From: Bubalus kerabau
Lineage: Eukaryota; Chordata; Mammalia; Artiodactyla; Bovidae
Length of the DNA stretch: 64,000 nt
Direction of reading: 5' to 3'
Assembly: GCF_029407905.1 (NCBI RefSeq)
Contig: NC_073624.1
Location: forward strand, 108,872,001-108,936,000
Shown piece after piece: positions 10,758 through 22,900 of this stretch. The notes beneath the pieces are model-generated. The model was not told where the DNA came from. It saw only the letters and a program-made list of their open reading frames with translations, and searched no databases. The translations under genes and the position numbers were made by a program. How positions within the stretch are numbered: position 1 is the first letter of the stretch; each line of letters begins with the position of its first letter.

Positions 10758-11715
10758 GGACTCTTAAATATTGGGTTTTTAATGAATCACTAAAGGTAGT
10801 TGTACACGTGCAAAATATTTACAGATGAGTGGGTACTAGGTCTAATAGGTTTATGTTTTTCACATAGAACACTAATATCTATAAAATAATACAAAACTTT
10901 CCTCTCTGCACAATAAAGATCAAAGAATAAGCATCAGTCTTCTCAGAATGTAGCTAGGTTGAAATACGGAAGATTGGCTTGATTATAAATGAGGAGCATA
11001 CTCTTTGCATTAAGTAGTGTATGGCTAAGTGAGCTGGATTCATTTGACTTTCCAGACAGCCAGAGTTGGATTCAGAAGCAGTCAGATTGCCTTGGGGACC
11101 TTCCTTTGGCATCTTGCCCAATGGTGCTCTTCGTGGGAGGAGCAGCTTCACACACAGTGCTTAAAAGCATCTGGGTTGCTGTTGTTCTGAATGCTACTGC
11201 TGACAGATTTACCATCTGCCTTTGAGAAAGACAACAGTCTGGGGAACTTTGATACTAAGCATTCACATGATAGCCTTTGACAGTCAAAAGCCCTCATTAA
11301 ATAAGAGACCAAAATATATCCCATCTAAACTAAACAAACAATAAAACACCAAATTTATTTTGGTTTTCATTCTTTACAAATGCAACATGGAAATCCACTA
11401 ATGGCAGTGCATTTATTTTGCTGCTATGCTAAGTGTCTCACATTTTCATGTTTAATTTACACAGTCATAAATGTACGTGGGTCGAAATGTTATCTTTGTT
11501 TTGAAAATAAGGAAACTAATAAAGAATAAAATTTGTGTTCAAGCTTACTTTACAGAGTGTCAGAGCAGAAATGTGAATCCCGGTAGTCAAATTCAGTTTA
11601 CCATAAGCTTCACCTCTGCATATACTACATTTTTAACCATTTTCTCCTGGAAGTTGATATTCTGGGTTGCCTTAGCATAGGGTGATTATTTAATCAATGA
11701 GGCAGGTACCAAAGT
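10758..11715. other. Non-coding DNA, nothing recognised
   Basis: Possibly a few BovB words at 10758-10770 (ggactctt). The remainder shows no repeat family, gene or RNA I can support. Confidence 0.5.
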
Positions 11716-11878
11716 TTGTCCAAACTCATGTCCATTGAGTTGGTGATGCCATCCAGTCATCTCATCCTCTGTTGCCCCCTTCTCCTCCTGCCCTCAATCT
11801 TTCCCAGCATCGGAGGCTTTTCCAATAAGTTTGCTCTTCACAACAGGTGACCAATCTATTGGAGCTTTCACTTCAGTA
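11716..11878 (-). repeat. BovB 3'-region fragment
   Basis: Carries the minus-orientation blocks ACTCATGTCCATTGAGT, GGTGATGCCATCCAG and CTCATCCTCTG. It lacks both the terminal 3' words and the ORF body. Confidence 0.82.
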
Positions 11879-13026
11879 TTTCTATTAAAATAGATTATAC
11901 AGTCAGAACAGATTGCTCAAAATGTGGTTATCTTGAGATGAGAGTTACATTTGATCTTTTCTTGCCTCATTAGGTTCTCCAGAGGAAATGTTATTCATGG
12001 AGATACTATATCCCTAATCCTTAAAGATTCATGTCAAAGGTCAGACCAGGACCTATGGACAAAAGTGAACTTCACCTTTAAAACAACCAGAGTACTTGTC
12101 ACAGTGACCTGAAAGTACTTTAAAAAGTAAAAACTGGGAATTCTCTGGTGATCCAATGATTAGGACTTAGTGTTTTCACCACAGTGGGCCCAGGTTCTAT
12201 CCCTGGTTGAGGAAATAAGATTCTGCGAGCTGTGAGGCATGACCAAAAAAGAACTAAAAGCCCTATGTAATTTTAAGTTATTTCATATCTGAAAGGTGGC
12301 ACATTTGGTTTGCCTAATGTTTATTAACACATGCAATTTATAAAATTGGTTTTTATTGTCATTATGTCTTACTTTCATAGAGGACTGATAAAATATGTGC
12401 TCTTAGCAAGTGAGATGTGATAGCCATGTATAATCATATTTGCACACAACTACAGTTATATACACTGCTTCTTTCCTTAAACATTCTTGGCCTGCTCTTT
12501 AAACACTCAAAAGCTGACAGCCTCAATGCCATTAATAAGATATCTATGTTAACTTTAAATGGTAATTTAATTTAAAGTCCCTAAACAGAAATGCATGGAT
12601 ACATTTATAGTTGAATTGCATCTTTTAAAATAGCTCTCTGTGGACATTTCCTTCTGTTCCTTAAAAGGCAGGCACATTCCAGCTGTAAGCACTTGCAGTT
12701 GGAATGCATCTCGTGACCGAGAATTGCCCTGCTTTCATTTCCCTTGGGCAAACCCACCAACCTGGTTGCAGACTGTCAGTAGGAAGATAGGTAGAAAGAT
12801 TTATAACCAGCCTGTGAGTGTTTATACTAAAGTGCATATAGCCAAATCACACTGGAGGGGGAAATGGAGTGAAAGATATTGATTCATATTTTTTAGCACC
12901 AGCTCTAAACCCCATAAGCACAATCAATATTGAGTCTATTAACTCAAAATATGTAGTACACTAATGAATAGTAGGAAAACAAATTGAGAACAGTAAAGTA
13001 ACCTTAAATGTAGAGGGAATGCAAAA
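11879..13026. other. Unique AT-rich DNA apart from one SINE
   Basis: Apart from the CHR SINE at 12136-12256 I see no gene. An 80-codon frame at 12640-12882 has no recognisable motif and no neighbouring exon signals. Confidence 0.5.
12136..12256 (+). repeat. CHR-type tRNA-derived SINE
   Basis: The head gggaattctctggtgatcc resembles the cetartiodactyl CHR SINE start, followed by a B-box-like GGTTCTATCCCTGG and an A-rich end (gaccaaaaaag). This is an older family than Bov-tA. Confidence 0.75.
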
Positions 13027-13109
13027 TATTGGGTTGGCCAAAAGTTCATTTGGGATTTTCTGTAAGATGTTATAGAAAAACCTGAACAATCATTTTGGCC
13101 AACTCAGTA
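13027..13109. mobile_element. Mariner-type MITE with TA target duplications
   Basis: A 79-bp element (13029-13107) has terminal inverted repeats TTGGGTTGGCC and GGCCAACTCAG. It is flanked by TA at 13027-13028 and 13108-13109, the Tc1/mariner signature. It has no coding capacity. Internal words (aagttcatttgggattttc and its partner gaaaaacctgaacaatc) are also partly complementary, so the whole element can fold on itself. Confidence 0.87.
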
Positions 13110-13459
13110 TAAAGATGACATGATGTGCATGAGTCTGAAACTCATAATTTATACTGAAATTCAGTATCGGTGAAATATACTTCCCAATTATATGTGAAGA
13201 ATCTAGATCCTTTTCTGGTATCAGGCAACGAAACAATTTATTTGTTGGATATACAAATTTCCAATAAGTCAAGTAAGAGCTAAAGGAAACAAGAAAATGT
13301 ATGGATCAATTACATCTAAGGTAAGGCATATTCATTAATCCAAAAGACTGTAATATAGTGGTAAGAACTATGTCATGAGTCCAGTTTCACCAATGTGGGA
13401 AGAATTCTGGGTTTTGAAAAATAATACATATGAGGACAAACCTTGATTTGGCTACTTCT

Positions 13460-13763
13460 AAATGTGCATCTCTTGGGGAAGGCGATGGCACCCCACTCAG
13501 TACTCTGGCCTGGAAAATCCCATGGAGGAGCCTGGTAGGCTGCAGTCCATGGGGTCGCGAGGGTCGGACATGACTGAGCGACTTCACTTTCACTTTTCAC
13601 TTTCATGCATTGGAGAAGAAAATGGCAACCCACTCCAGTGTTCTTGCCTGGAGAATTCCAGGGACGGGGGAGCCTGGTGGGCTGCCATCTATGGGGTCGC
13701 ACAGAGTCAGGCACGACTGAAGTGACTTAGCAGCAGCGGCAGCAGCAGCAAATGCACATCTCT
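13460..13763 (+). repeat. Bov-A2 SINE with TSD
   Basis: Two Bov-A units are joined by the characteristic CTTTCACTTTTCACTTTCATG linker (decayed) and end in a CAG-rich tail. Imperfect 14-bp TSDs lie at 13460-13473 (AAATGTGCATCTCT) and 13750-13763 (AAATGCACATCTCT). Confidence 0.9.
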
Positions 13764-14362
13764 AGTGGAAACAGTATCAGACTTTATTTTTGGGGGCTCC
13801 AAAATCACTGCAGATGGTGACTGCAGCCATGAAATTAAAAGACGCTTACTCCTTGGAAGGAAAGTTATGACCAACCTAGATAGCATATTCAAAAGCAGAG
13901 ACATTTCTTTGCCAACAAAGGTCCGTCTAGTCAAGGCTATGGTTTTTCCAGTGGTCATGTATGGATATGAGAGTTGGACTGTGAAGAAAGTTGAGCGCCA
14001 AAGAATTGATTCTTTTGAACTGTGGTGTTGGAGAAGACTCTTGCGAGTCCCTTGGACTGCAAGGAGATCCAACCAGTTCATTCTAAAGGAGATCAGCCCT
14101 GGGTGTTCTTTGGAAGGAATGATGCTAAAGCTGAAACTCCAGTACTTTGGCCACCTGATGCAAAGAGTTGACTCATTGGAAAAGACTCATGCTGGGAGGG
14201 ATTGAGGTCAGGAGGAAAAGGGGACGACAGAGGATAAGATGGCTGGATAGCATCACCAACTCAGTGGATATGAGTTTGAGTGAATTCCGGGAGTTGGTGA
14301 TGGACAGGGAGGCCTGGCCTGCTGAGATTCATGGGGTCACAAAGAGTCAGACATAGAGTATC
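13764..14362 (+). repeat. BovB 3' region fragment
   Basis: Plus-strand BovB from the TVSDFIFGGSKIT codons through LVKAMVFPVVMYG, LWCWRRLLRVPW and the R-rich GGIEVRRKRGRQR block. A 146-codon frame covers most of it, with a frameshift near 14190 (missing TCTG-type bases). It lacks the CTGAACTGAAC terminus. Confidence 0.88.
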
Positions 14363-14639
14363 AGCAACAAAGGCATATTGAAAAGTGCAGGCTCCATCTA
14401 CATGTACAGATCTGTGACTCAAAATCTGCTTCTTTACCTCTGTATCTATGTATCTGTCTAGCCATCCCTCCGTATAATTGTTCATACCAATTCAAACTTT
14501 ATCTATGAGACAAATTCTTCCAGAATTCAGCCAATTTGTAACCTTTGTGCTAGTGCAGATAAAGAAGCTATGCTACAACAAACATGCATATGCACACGCA
14601 TAAATTTACTTAATTATTGAATTTTAAAGAGAAAATATT

Positions 14640-15227
14640 TTGCCTTGATATGACATGAGACATTAAATCAGAATTGGAAATCATATTGAAGAAGGAATTC
14701 ATAGGGCCTAGACCCCATCTTAGGCCTGTTCATGCTGATCATGCTCGGCCACCTCTCCAACAGACTCTGGGCTCTGTGCTTAGTGCCTATGGAAACTACA
14801 ATAGAAGGATAGGACCCCCTCTGGACAGGGGAATCTTGAAAATCACATCCAGGTTACTCATCACATAAGAGAAAACATACTCTAATCACCCCTGCCTCTG
14901 GACAGATCATAAATTCTTTCTGTATCTATTGGAATGTAATAGCAGGCTTATTGATTATTAACTGTTTGAACACCTAACACTTGATAACACTTGAATAATG
15001 GGGTTATTCTGATTGTATTTACCCTTCGTTTTATGTAAGTCTCAAGGAAATTGGGGTGGTGGATTCGGATACACACACATGGGGTATAAAAGATTTTCAC
15101 AAATGCTGGTCGGGGTCCTTGGCTAAGAGGAGGCTCTGCCTTGGGCCCGCCGGTGTAATAAACTGCACTCCACTATCTGCATTGTCCTTCTGAGTGAGTT
15201 TGTTTCCCGGAATGCGTGGCTATAACA
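14640..15227 (+). repeat. Solo LTR, probable bovine ERV
   Basis: The 3' boundary is at ...CTATAACA (15227). A TATAAAA box lies at 15085-15091 and AATAAA at 15157-15162. The 72-bp spacing fits U3-R-U5 order on the plus strand, and U5 is T/G-rich (TGAGTGAGTTTGTTTCCCGG). The 5' edge is only approximate (14640-14655) and I could not fix a TSD. No gag, pol or env lies on either side. The family is not assigned. Confidence 0.65.
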
Positions 15228-15627
15228 ATATCATTTCCCATACTCTCCTCTTCCTGTCTTCTTCCTTTTTCCTGTTCTCCATGGTATATGTATACATATT
15301 CCATGATCTTATGTTTTTCTTCCATATTCCATATTTTGGGAACTGGCTTCATGCAGAGAGGCATATCCCATTTCTATGCCAGAGTGGAGAGAGGGAATTA
15401 GAATCAGCCTCACTAAGGGAAAGAGATTCTCTGGATATCCAAGCAGTGCAGGTGTCCTGTCAGGGGAGATTGTCCTCCTTTGGGAGTAGTTAACAGAAGC
15501 TTCCTATGAGACTAGCCTGTGAAGATGCTTTCTGATCATTGCCCTAACTGCTTCAGCTTGGCCAAGCCATTATATTGCTGAGAAAGAATTATTTCATTAA
15601 AATGGCATGTTAAATTCTATTATATGC

Positions 15628-15630
<3 letters not shown>

Positions 15631-15673
<43 letters not shown>

Positions 15674-15690
15674 GTATACATACATATTTG
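15631..15690. repeat. TA/CA microsatellite
   Basis: A (TA) run passes into a short (CA) run and then GTATACATACATA. Compound dinucleotide repeat. Confidence 0.95.
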
Positions 15691-15819
15691 AATTATTTGT
15701 ATGTGAGCCTACTGTTTAACTTTTATACATTTGGCTTTCAGCCAGAGTTTCAGGGATATGTTGGGTATAAAGTAGAGGATTTCTTAAACCTAACAGACTT
15801 TCCCTCTCCTTTATGAATG

Positions 15820-16042
15820 CATGCGTGCTAAGTCACTTCAGTCACTTGCAACCCTTTGTGACCCTATGAACTGTAGCCCACCAGGCTCCTTTGTCCATCG
15901 GATTCTCCAGGAAAGAATACTGGTGTGGGCTGCCATTCCGTTCTCCAGGGGATCTTCCAAACTCAGTGATAGGACCTACATCTCTTATGTCTCCGGCACT
16001 GGTAGATAGGTTCTTTACCACTAGGGCCTCCTGGAAAGCCCT
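15820..16042 (-). repeat. Bov-tA SINE
   Basis: Minus orientation: Bov-A body (GTGACCCTATGAACTGTAGC, CCCACCAGGCTCC), then a tRNA-Glu-like head ending GGGCCTCCTGGAAAGCC. Full length but diverged. Confidence 0.88.
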
Positions 16043-16404
16043 CCCTGTCCAACTCTAACAGTCAAATCTTGTATATGTCTCCAAGTCCAACACATTTGTC
16101 ATTTGACTCCCCAGATTTTGTGCCCTATCAAATCACTGCAAAAAATTGCTGGCTCTTCTTGTAAAGCACTACTTATTTTTTTTTTAACTTTTTGTGGCAC
16201 TTATTTGATAATTTATATAATAGTTACTTGGAATTATGTCTCATCTCTATTCTAACGCCACGTTTTCAGAGGCCTTAGACACTTTTCTCCCCCACCCCAG
16301 ATGTTTTGTGCTCTGTTTTGGCTGTTGTAGTACTTTTAAAAATTGATAATTAGTCAAATTAGATTATCTACAGGATTCTTTTTAACAATAGTATAACTGA
16401 TAAG

Positions 16405-16622
16405 TGAGTAAGTAAGGGTTAGCCTCTCAGTCATGCCCAACTCTTTGAGACCCCATGGACTGCAGCCCACCAGGCTCCTCTGTCCATGAGATTTTCCAGG
16501 TAAGGATACTGGAGTGGGTTGCCATTTCCTTCTCTAGGGTATCCTCCCCAACCAGGGACCAAATCCGGGTCTCCTGCACTGCAGGCAAATTCTTTACTGA
16601 CTGAGCTACAAGGGAAATCCCT
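16405..16622 (-). repeat. Bov-tA SINE with TSD
   Basis: Full-length minus-strand Bov-tA. GTATAACT at 16391 and again at 16623 is the start of the direct repeat flanking the element. Confidence 0.88.
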
Positions 16623-18200
16623 GTATAACTAAGTTCTTGTCAGTATTAGGAATCAATTAATGCATTTTGAGTCAAATAAGAAGTTAACAAAAATAAATGA
16701 AGATGTCATCTCATCCATTCAGGGCCTCTTTAACTTTAGACCGCTAGGTATTCTAGCACTGCACATATTTCTTAATATGTATATTTTTTCCTCAATAATC
16801 CATAGCTGTCTTCTTTTGGGATTATTAACATTCCATTCAAATTTTCAAGCATGTTTTTAGCTGCTATTTACTCTTTAGCACACACTCTGACACAGAAATT
16901 ACAGGAAAATATTTCCTCTGTATTTATCCCAATTCAAAACATAACCTATATTGCTGAGTCCTTCTCTCCGTCTCCTTTTGTCTATGTATATGTTTAATAC
17001 ATTCAAACCTTGATGTCACCTTCACTGTCTTACAATTTATTGCTACATATTGGCTTAACTGCTGAAGCCATTAAGTGAGATGTGCATGCATTTGAGGAGA
17101 AAATATGGTTGCTAATCTCAAAAGATAGTCTCCAGCCTCTTGTATAAAATTCAAAATTTTAGCAAGGTTAGTACTATATCAATTACATAAAATGAATCAC
17201 AATTTTAAGGACAGGGTTGTAATTATGACTTCTTAAGTAATACTAGTGTAAATTCAATTGTGTATTTTCCACACCTGGGAATCAGCATTAAAATAATGCT
17301 TCTTTTTGACAAAAGATGTCAATAATGAAATAAAAAAATAAAATGAACCAAGTTAATCTTCCCTGTAGGAAGCAAATTAAAGCTTTATCCTATTTCTTTC
17401 TCTGAAAATTAATAGATTTGAAAAACAGGACTTGTAAAAAGCCTCACTTGCATTCTTAATATGAGCATCTAAAATGGAAAATAAGAAAGTATTTTATGAA
17501 AATATTGATGTGGTAATGACTTTGCAATTTTGGAGTGCAATAGAAAATATCTTCTTATAGCTACTATTCTATTTTTCATTGTTGCATCACATTTTAAAAA
17601 ATACTTAGTATTTTTTTAATTCAATTCAATTCAAAAACACACAAAGCAAAATCATATTTAAAAGATGGAAAAGGAAATTAAAGAAAATAAAAGAGCATCT
17701 GCTGTGTGATTGGAAACATTCATGACTGTTGTTAATAATGGAAATAAAATTGAAAGATTGTAAGTAAGCTTTTTATTGAGGATGTGGTGAGTCATATCAT
17801 ACTTTTTTTACATTATTTTAGCAGTCTCCACAATAAACAGTTAAATTGAGCACTGTCCAGCTTTAGAGAAAAGAAAAATGGTGACCAGGAGATATCATGG
17901 TATCATTTGTACAAGTTAACATATGTAGTAAGTTGCAGGCCCAGGAATTAAACCATGGCTCTTCTTTCTCACTATTTTTAAAATAAATTAGTTTTTTTGA
18001 ATATCAAAGCACATAAAGATAGTGCTGAATTCTTAGGGGTCAGTGAATATAAAAGAATTATCCATCCCAATAATATGATATTTGAAGAACAATTTTGCAA
18101 GATTAAAATGTAAGGCAATAAGGGTGATACGTTGCTACTTTCAAATATCTTTATTTTCTGCTTCAATGAATGAAGAAAAACATAAAGGTAAATATGATAG
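16623..18200. other. AT-rich DNA, nothing recognised
   Basis: About 1.6 kb without a recognisable repeat, RNA or gene. The longest frames are under 70 codons. Confidence 0.5.
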
Positions 18201-18392
18201 GTTTTTTTTTTTTTTTTCTATTTATTTATTTGGCTGCTCCAGGTCTTAGTTTCCAGCATGCAGGATATTTTCATTATGGCATGCAAACTCTTAGAGGCAT
18301 ATGGGATCTACTTCCCTGACTGGGGATAGAACTCAGGCCTGCTGCATTGGGAACATGGAGTCTTAACTACTGGACCATAAGGGAAGTCCTTA
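18201..18392 (-). repeat. CHR-type tRNA-derived SINE
   Basis: Minus orientation: a T-rich tail (18201-18232), a body with GGCTGCTCCAGGTCTTAG, and a head ending ACCATAAGGGAAGTCCTT. Artiodactyl CHR-like SINE. Confidence 0.8.
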
Positions 18393-18935
18393 AAAATATT
18401 TTTTGAAATATTTAAAGTAAGGATTGTTATTGTCTTTACCCATTTCCTAATCTGCTTTAAAGGCTTTTCTGGGGTAAATACTTTTATTTCTATTTGTCAG
18501 TGTAATCAAAATATGGCTGAAGATAAGTGGAGAGTATTGATGATAGAACAGAATCTTTCAGGAACATTCCTCTATGGTACATTTTTGTTTATCACAAAAT
18601 CAAATTTTTAAATAAAAAATTTACAATACTTTGGTGAGTCATCACTGTATAAAATATTCACTCATCACTCTTACTTTTATGTTCCTTTAATATTTAAAAA
18701 AGTCTAATCTTACCTATAATACTTAAAAAAAAAAAAACAGCTTATCTCACAATTATTCCATTAAGCTAGCCCTACAGGAAGGAAAATAATTTTTAACTGA
18801 CGAATTAAAATATTTAACAGGCACCAGAAATGCACTATTCTAGAGTCTGGGGATATCCACAGATCAAAAGAGCAAGAAATCATATGTTCATGGTATAGGC
18901 ATTGTAGTGAGAGAGAAGTAATAAAGATGAACTAC

Positions 18936-19173
18936 TGTACAAAAACTGAGCTTCCCTGGTGGCTCAGATGGTAAAGAGTCTGCCCATAATGCAGGAGACC
19001 TGGGTTCGATCTCTGGGTTGGGAAAATCTCCTGGAGAAGGAAACAGCAACCCTCTCCAGTACTCTTGCCTGGAAAATCCCACAGACAGAAGAGCCTGGTA
19101 GGCTACAGTCCATGGGGTCGCAAAGAGTCAGACATGACTGAGCGAATTCACTTTCACTTTCATTGTACAAAAA
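18936..19173 (+). repeat. Bov-tA SINE with TSD
   Basis: Full-length plus-strand copy at 18946-19163 flanked by TGTACAAAAA at 18936-18945 and 19164-19173. The head GAGCTTCCCTGGTGGCTCAG contains the tRNA-derived A-box region. Confidence 0.93.
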
Positions 19174-19634
19174 TAAATTGATACCATTCATTTAATGAAG
19201 AATGCTATGATTCAAAATTTAATTGAGTAAGGGCAAAGGGAATGATGGGGATTGTTAGTAGTTATTACTTTAGTTTAAGAAATCTGTAGACCTTTGCTGA
19301 GGAGATACCATGTTTTTGAGGCCAGAGTGATATGAAGCATGTATGTATCTGGGGAAATACTAACAAACTGAAGGCAGGTGACATATAAAGGTGATGAGAG
19401 TAAATTATTCTCTCAAAGAACTGAAGGTATACAAGTGTGGGCATTTAATCATCAAATCTTCATAAAACATTGTAAGTCAAGTATACTCCCATAAAAATTA
19501 ATTTTAAAAATATTCATAAGAAAAATAATGAAATGCAAGCATAAAATTAATGAGATAAAAATTAATTGTATAGTGTGTAGAAGAAATTGGCTCTCATGTT
19601 CTGACACTGAATGCAAATAGAGTAAAAGTAATAT

Positions 19635-19905
19635 TACCTCTATTGAGCTTTGTTAATGTAGGAAATTTTGTTTACTTTATGTATTACCTTATTTAATAAT
19701 AACACAAGTGGGAGACCTCAAGTATGTTAAATTATTCTATATCCACAGCTCCCTTAAAAAGTATTATTATTTCCATTTTACAGCGTAGGATCAGATAGTA
19801 ACTTGCCAGTTATCAAAGAGGTAATAGTACTTGCCCCAAATTACACAGCAAGTATTGAAAATCCAATTCAAGCCCAAGTCTTTTAGATTCCCCCTCTGTT
19901 TTATC
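19635..19905 (-). repeat. MIR SINE
   Basis: Minus orientation: TATTGAGCTTTGTTAATG, TATTATTATTTCCATTTTACAG and ACTTGCCCCAAATTACACAG match MIR blocks in the right order. Ancient. Confidence 0.8.
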
Positions 19906-20119
19906 CTTATGACATGTTATCTTAGTTCAAATAGAAAGAGTCAGAACGTAAAATGTAGAAGATCGTTTGATGCCAGTTTAAGGAATTTGTTTTATCTGGA
20001 AAGCAACGCAGAAACCTGAAGCAGAAATTCCTCCCTTTCTCTGCAACCTCATTGTATCTCACTCTCTTTTTCTGTGTGTATTTCAAAGTTTTCAAGCCCC
20101 TTTGAGTCTCTGGGTCTTT

Positions 20120-20290
20120 TCTAATTCTATTATTTCTATATTTATTTGCTACTCATTCTTCAAATCTCAGCTGTAATATAATTTCTTTTGTAAATTCTTC
20201 CCTGACCATGAAGTCTTCTGTAAGCTACTGTATTTTATTTTTTATAGCAATTAAACACATATGTGGAATGAATGAATTAATGAATAAATA
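20120..20290 (+). repeat. L2 LINE 3' fragment
   Basis: CTCATTCTTCAAATCTCAGC, a TTCCCTGACCAT block and a GAATGAATGAATTAATGAAT tail are the L2 3' end in order. Old and diverged. Confidence 0.65.
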
Positions 20291-22200
20291 AAGTACATGA
20301 GTGCAAAGTTGAATATTAAGAAGACATGGTTCTACCAGAAAATATCTCAAGAGTAGAGAGACAAAGAAATAGTTTTCATCAAAACGGAAAGGTTTGATTG
20401 CAGAAGTAGAAGAGGGAATTGAAAGGAAAGGATAAGGAAGAAGGATGTCAAAACAGAGTCTATACCAAGATTTAAAAACCTAAGAAAACAGGAAAATATG
20501 AGACCTGTGGTCTTAAAGGAAGATAATTTTAAAGGATTACTACTTGGACAATGAAGAAAACAATTTCAGTTTAAGACACATTGAATTTGAGGTAGTAGAA
20601 ATGTTGAATTCAAGGGATTTGAATATACAAATTGTACTGTTCAGTAAAGAATTGGAATTAATGAGGCAAAATACTTCTAAACACCTTTTTATTTCCCAGA
20701 CTATAAGGAATTCAAATCAAATAATTTTAAACAACACATTATTGAGTGTGTGTATCTGATTCAAGGACTTGTCCTTGAGTAACTTGATGATAAAGTTAGA
20801 AATCTCTAATCAGAAGTGTTTATAAATGAATTCTAGATAATTGTTATAGCCTGGCAGAATCATTATTTGGCTAGTAATACCATGTGTTACATTATTTATC
20901 AGTAGTTTAAATCATGTAAAAATAAACCCATTTTTCTGTGGTTGGGGATTAAGTGTTCAGATTTGAGGCAAATAAATGGCAATGTTAAAAATATTTCAGT
21001 CAACGAGTACATGTTAAGATTCTTTTGTGTGTGCCTAGCAATGTGTTGCTTGCCTTTCATAGACATAGTCCATGGTGTTCGTTAGTGAACCAAAACACAA
21101 CCCCAAGATATGCGTTCAACCTTCTTGAGTAATGATTGTGTTTGCTGATGACAAAAATGATGCTAACTAGTGAATCAGAAAGCATAAAGATTTTTTTCAA
21201 AATTACAATGGTGAGGAAATGTTAACCTAGATTTCCTGAAACTATTTCTCATTTTCCACAGACTACCTTTGAAATCCTATTGCTCCCTGAAGTCAGAAGT
21301 GAGAATGAGCATATTGCATATTATCAGATCCATTGCTATAAGCTATCTCTTTTATTCCTTCTTTTTCTCAGACAGACCAAGATTGTCTTAATATCACTTT
21401 ATTAACCTCCACCTTCTTCTTCTCATTTCTTTATCATATGCTATAGTTATCATCAGAATATCTTAGGTATGTATTACTAATATCTTCTAGGGAAATTTTA
21501 AACACGAATCTTCAGAGATCAAGCCCCTTCTAGATTTTTTCCCCAGATACATTGCTGGGATAATGAAAAAGCAGTGGTATTATGGGGGATATTATGGTAA
21601 GTATTACATTGTTACCAGAACTTACACACACACACTGGAGCAAAAGCCCTGACAGTTTTTTTTGTTGTTGTTCTTTTTTTTCCTATTCTTTTTTTGTAAT
21701 GCAAGTGCCTGACTTAAGCTTTGATTGCAGACACATCTGTTCAGAGGTAGCAGCTTCAAAGGTTAAACATATCACCAACTACAGGACTAGATAAAGAGCC
21801 ATGTCAGCTTCCCAAACTGAGCCTCTTTTGTTTTAGAATCTTGGTTGATTTTAATAACTGACCATATGGGCTACTTGGTTTTGGTTCTCTTTCTATACAG
21901 TAAATTCTTCTATGATTTAAATTCATCAATAACGAGTGAACACACAAAAACCTAGACCACCACCCTCGACTCCAATTAAAGCAGATCTCTAGTCCCCTGT
22001 GCTCTTTCTTTCTCTCTACCCTTGACCTTGTTGTATGGCTCCAGGTGTGCTGTGTAATTTCCAGGTCTTGTCAGTAATAAATCTCAATTTTTTTTCAGTT
22101 TCCTGATGGTTTTTACTGAAGGCCACCTCACAATCATAATAGGAGCCACAGAGGCTGTTCCAACCACAACACTACTTATCGATAGGCTAAAACCTGCACA
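20291..22200. other. Unique non-coding DNA
   Basis: No gene or clear repeat. A short ACACACACAC run lies near 21627, and T-rich tracts at 21657-21700. Confidence 0.5.
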
Positions 22201-22202
22201 AT

Positions 22203-22330
22203 ACACACATACACACACACACACACACACATGCACAGATACCCCACATGCACACACACATGCACAGATACCCCACATGCACACACACATGCACACACAC
22301 TCCACATGCACACACACATACACACACACC
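22203..22330. repeat. CA microsatellite expanding into a 29-bp minisatellite
   Basis: After a (CA) run at 22203-22230, a unit beginning ATGCACAGATACCCCACATG recurs at 22231, 22260 and (diverged) 22289. The spacing is exactly 29 bp, giving about three units. Confidence 0.9.
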
Positions 22331-22739
22331 CTGAAATATCCAGTGAAGTCTATTTTCATCTGATAAAATATTTATACTCCCTTCACTCCCTAACATGACT
22401 TTCAGAGTCTGAACTAAATTTTTCAGATGCTAAATATTTATAAAAATTGACTTTGAAGCTAAAAATTAAAATAACCTAAAGAATATACCGATATACCCAA
22501 TATATATTGGGCTGCAACAGCAGTTATTATTTTTAAATCAATATGATATACTTTGTGCTCAATATTTTACCTTCAGTAGTATGCTTTGATGATCCTATAA
22601 ACTTTTCTAATAATAAGAAAAAAAAAACCTTCTAAGTATCTGAAAAACAAATTCCTGCGACTATATTCATTTGGGTAAAAAATTTTAAATTTTTACATGA
22701 GCTTTGTATTAGTTTTTAAAGGTATTGATATGAAGAGTG

Positions 22740-22900
22740 GAAAAAGTAAAGATGGTGTATCATATAGATGTGAAATTTTCCATAATTATAGATCAGTGGG
22801 AAATTCTTAACCTCTCTGTGTCTCAAATTTATCATCTGTGAAATGGAAAAAGTCATGCCTACTTCAAAAATTAAATTATTTCATGCGGGGTAACTAGAGG
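22740..22900 (+). repeat. MIR SINE fragment
   Basis: AATTCTTAACCTCTCTGTGT, then CTCAAATTTATCATCTGTGA and AATGGAAAAAGTCATGCCTA follow the MIR core and 3' part in order. Confidence 0.75.

Noticed and set aside
18946..19020. tRNA-Glu gene from A/B-box-like sequence
   Set aside because: It is the tRNA-derived head of a Bov-tA SINE, without a foldable cloverleaf or terminator, and the same sequence recurs across the window.
22203..22330. CRISPR-like array from regularly spaced repeats
   Set aside because: Units are contiguous with no unique spacers, and the host is a mammal; it is a minisatellite.
22497..22512. CCCAATATATATTGGG palindrome as an operator
   Set aside because: A 16-bp AT-rich palindrome is expected by chance in this composition and has no gene nearby.
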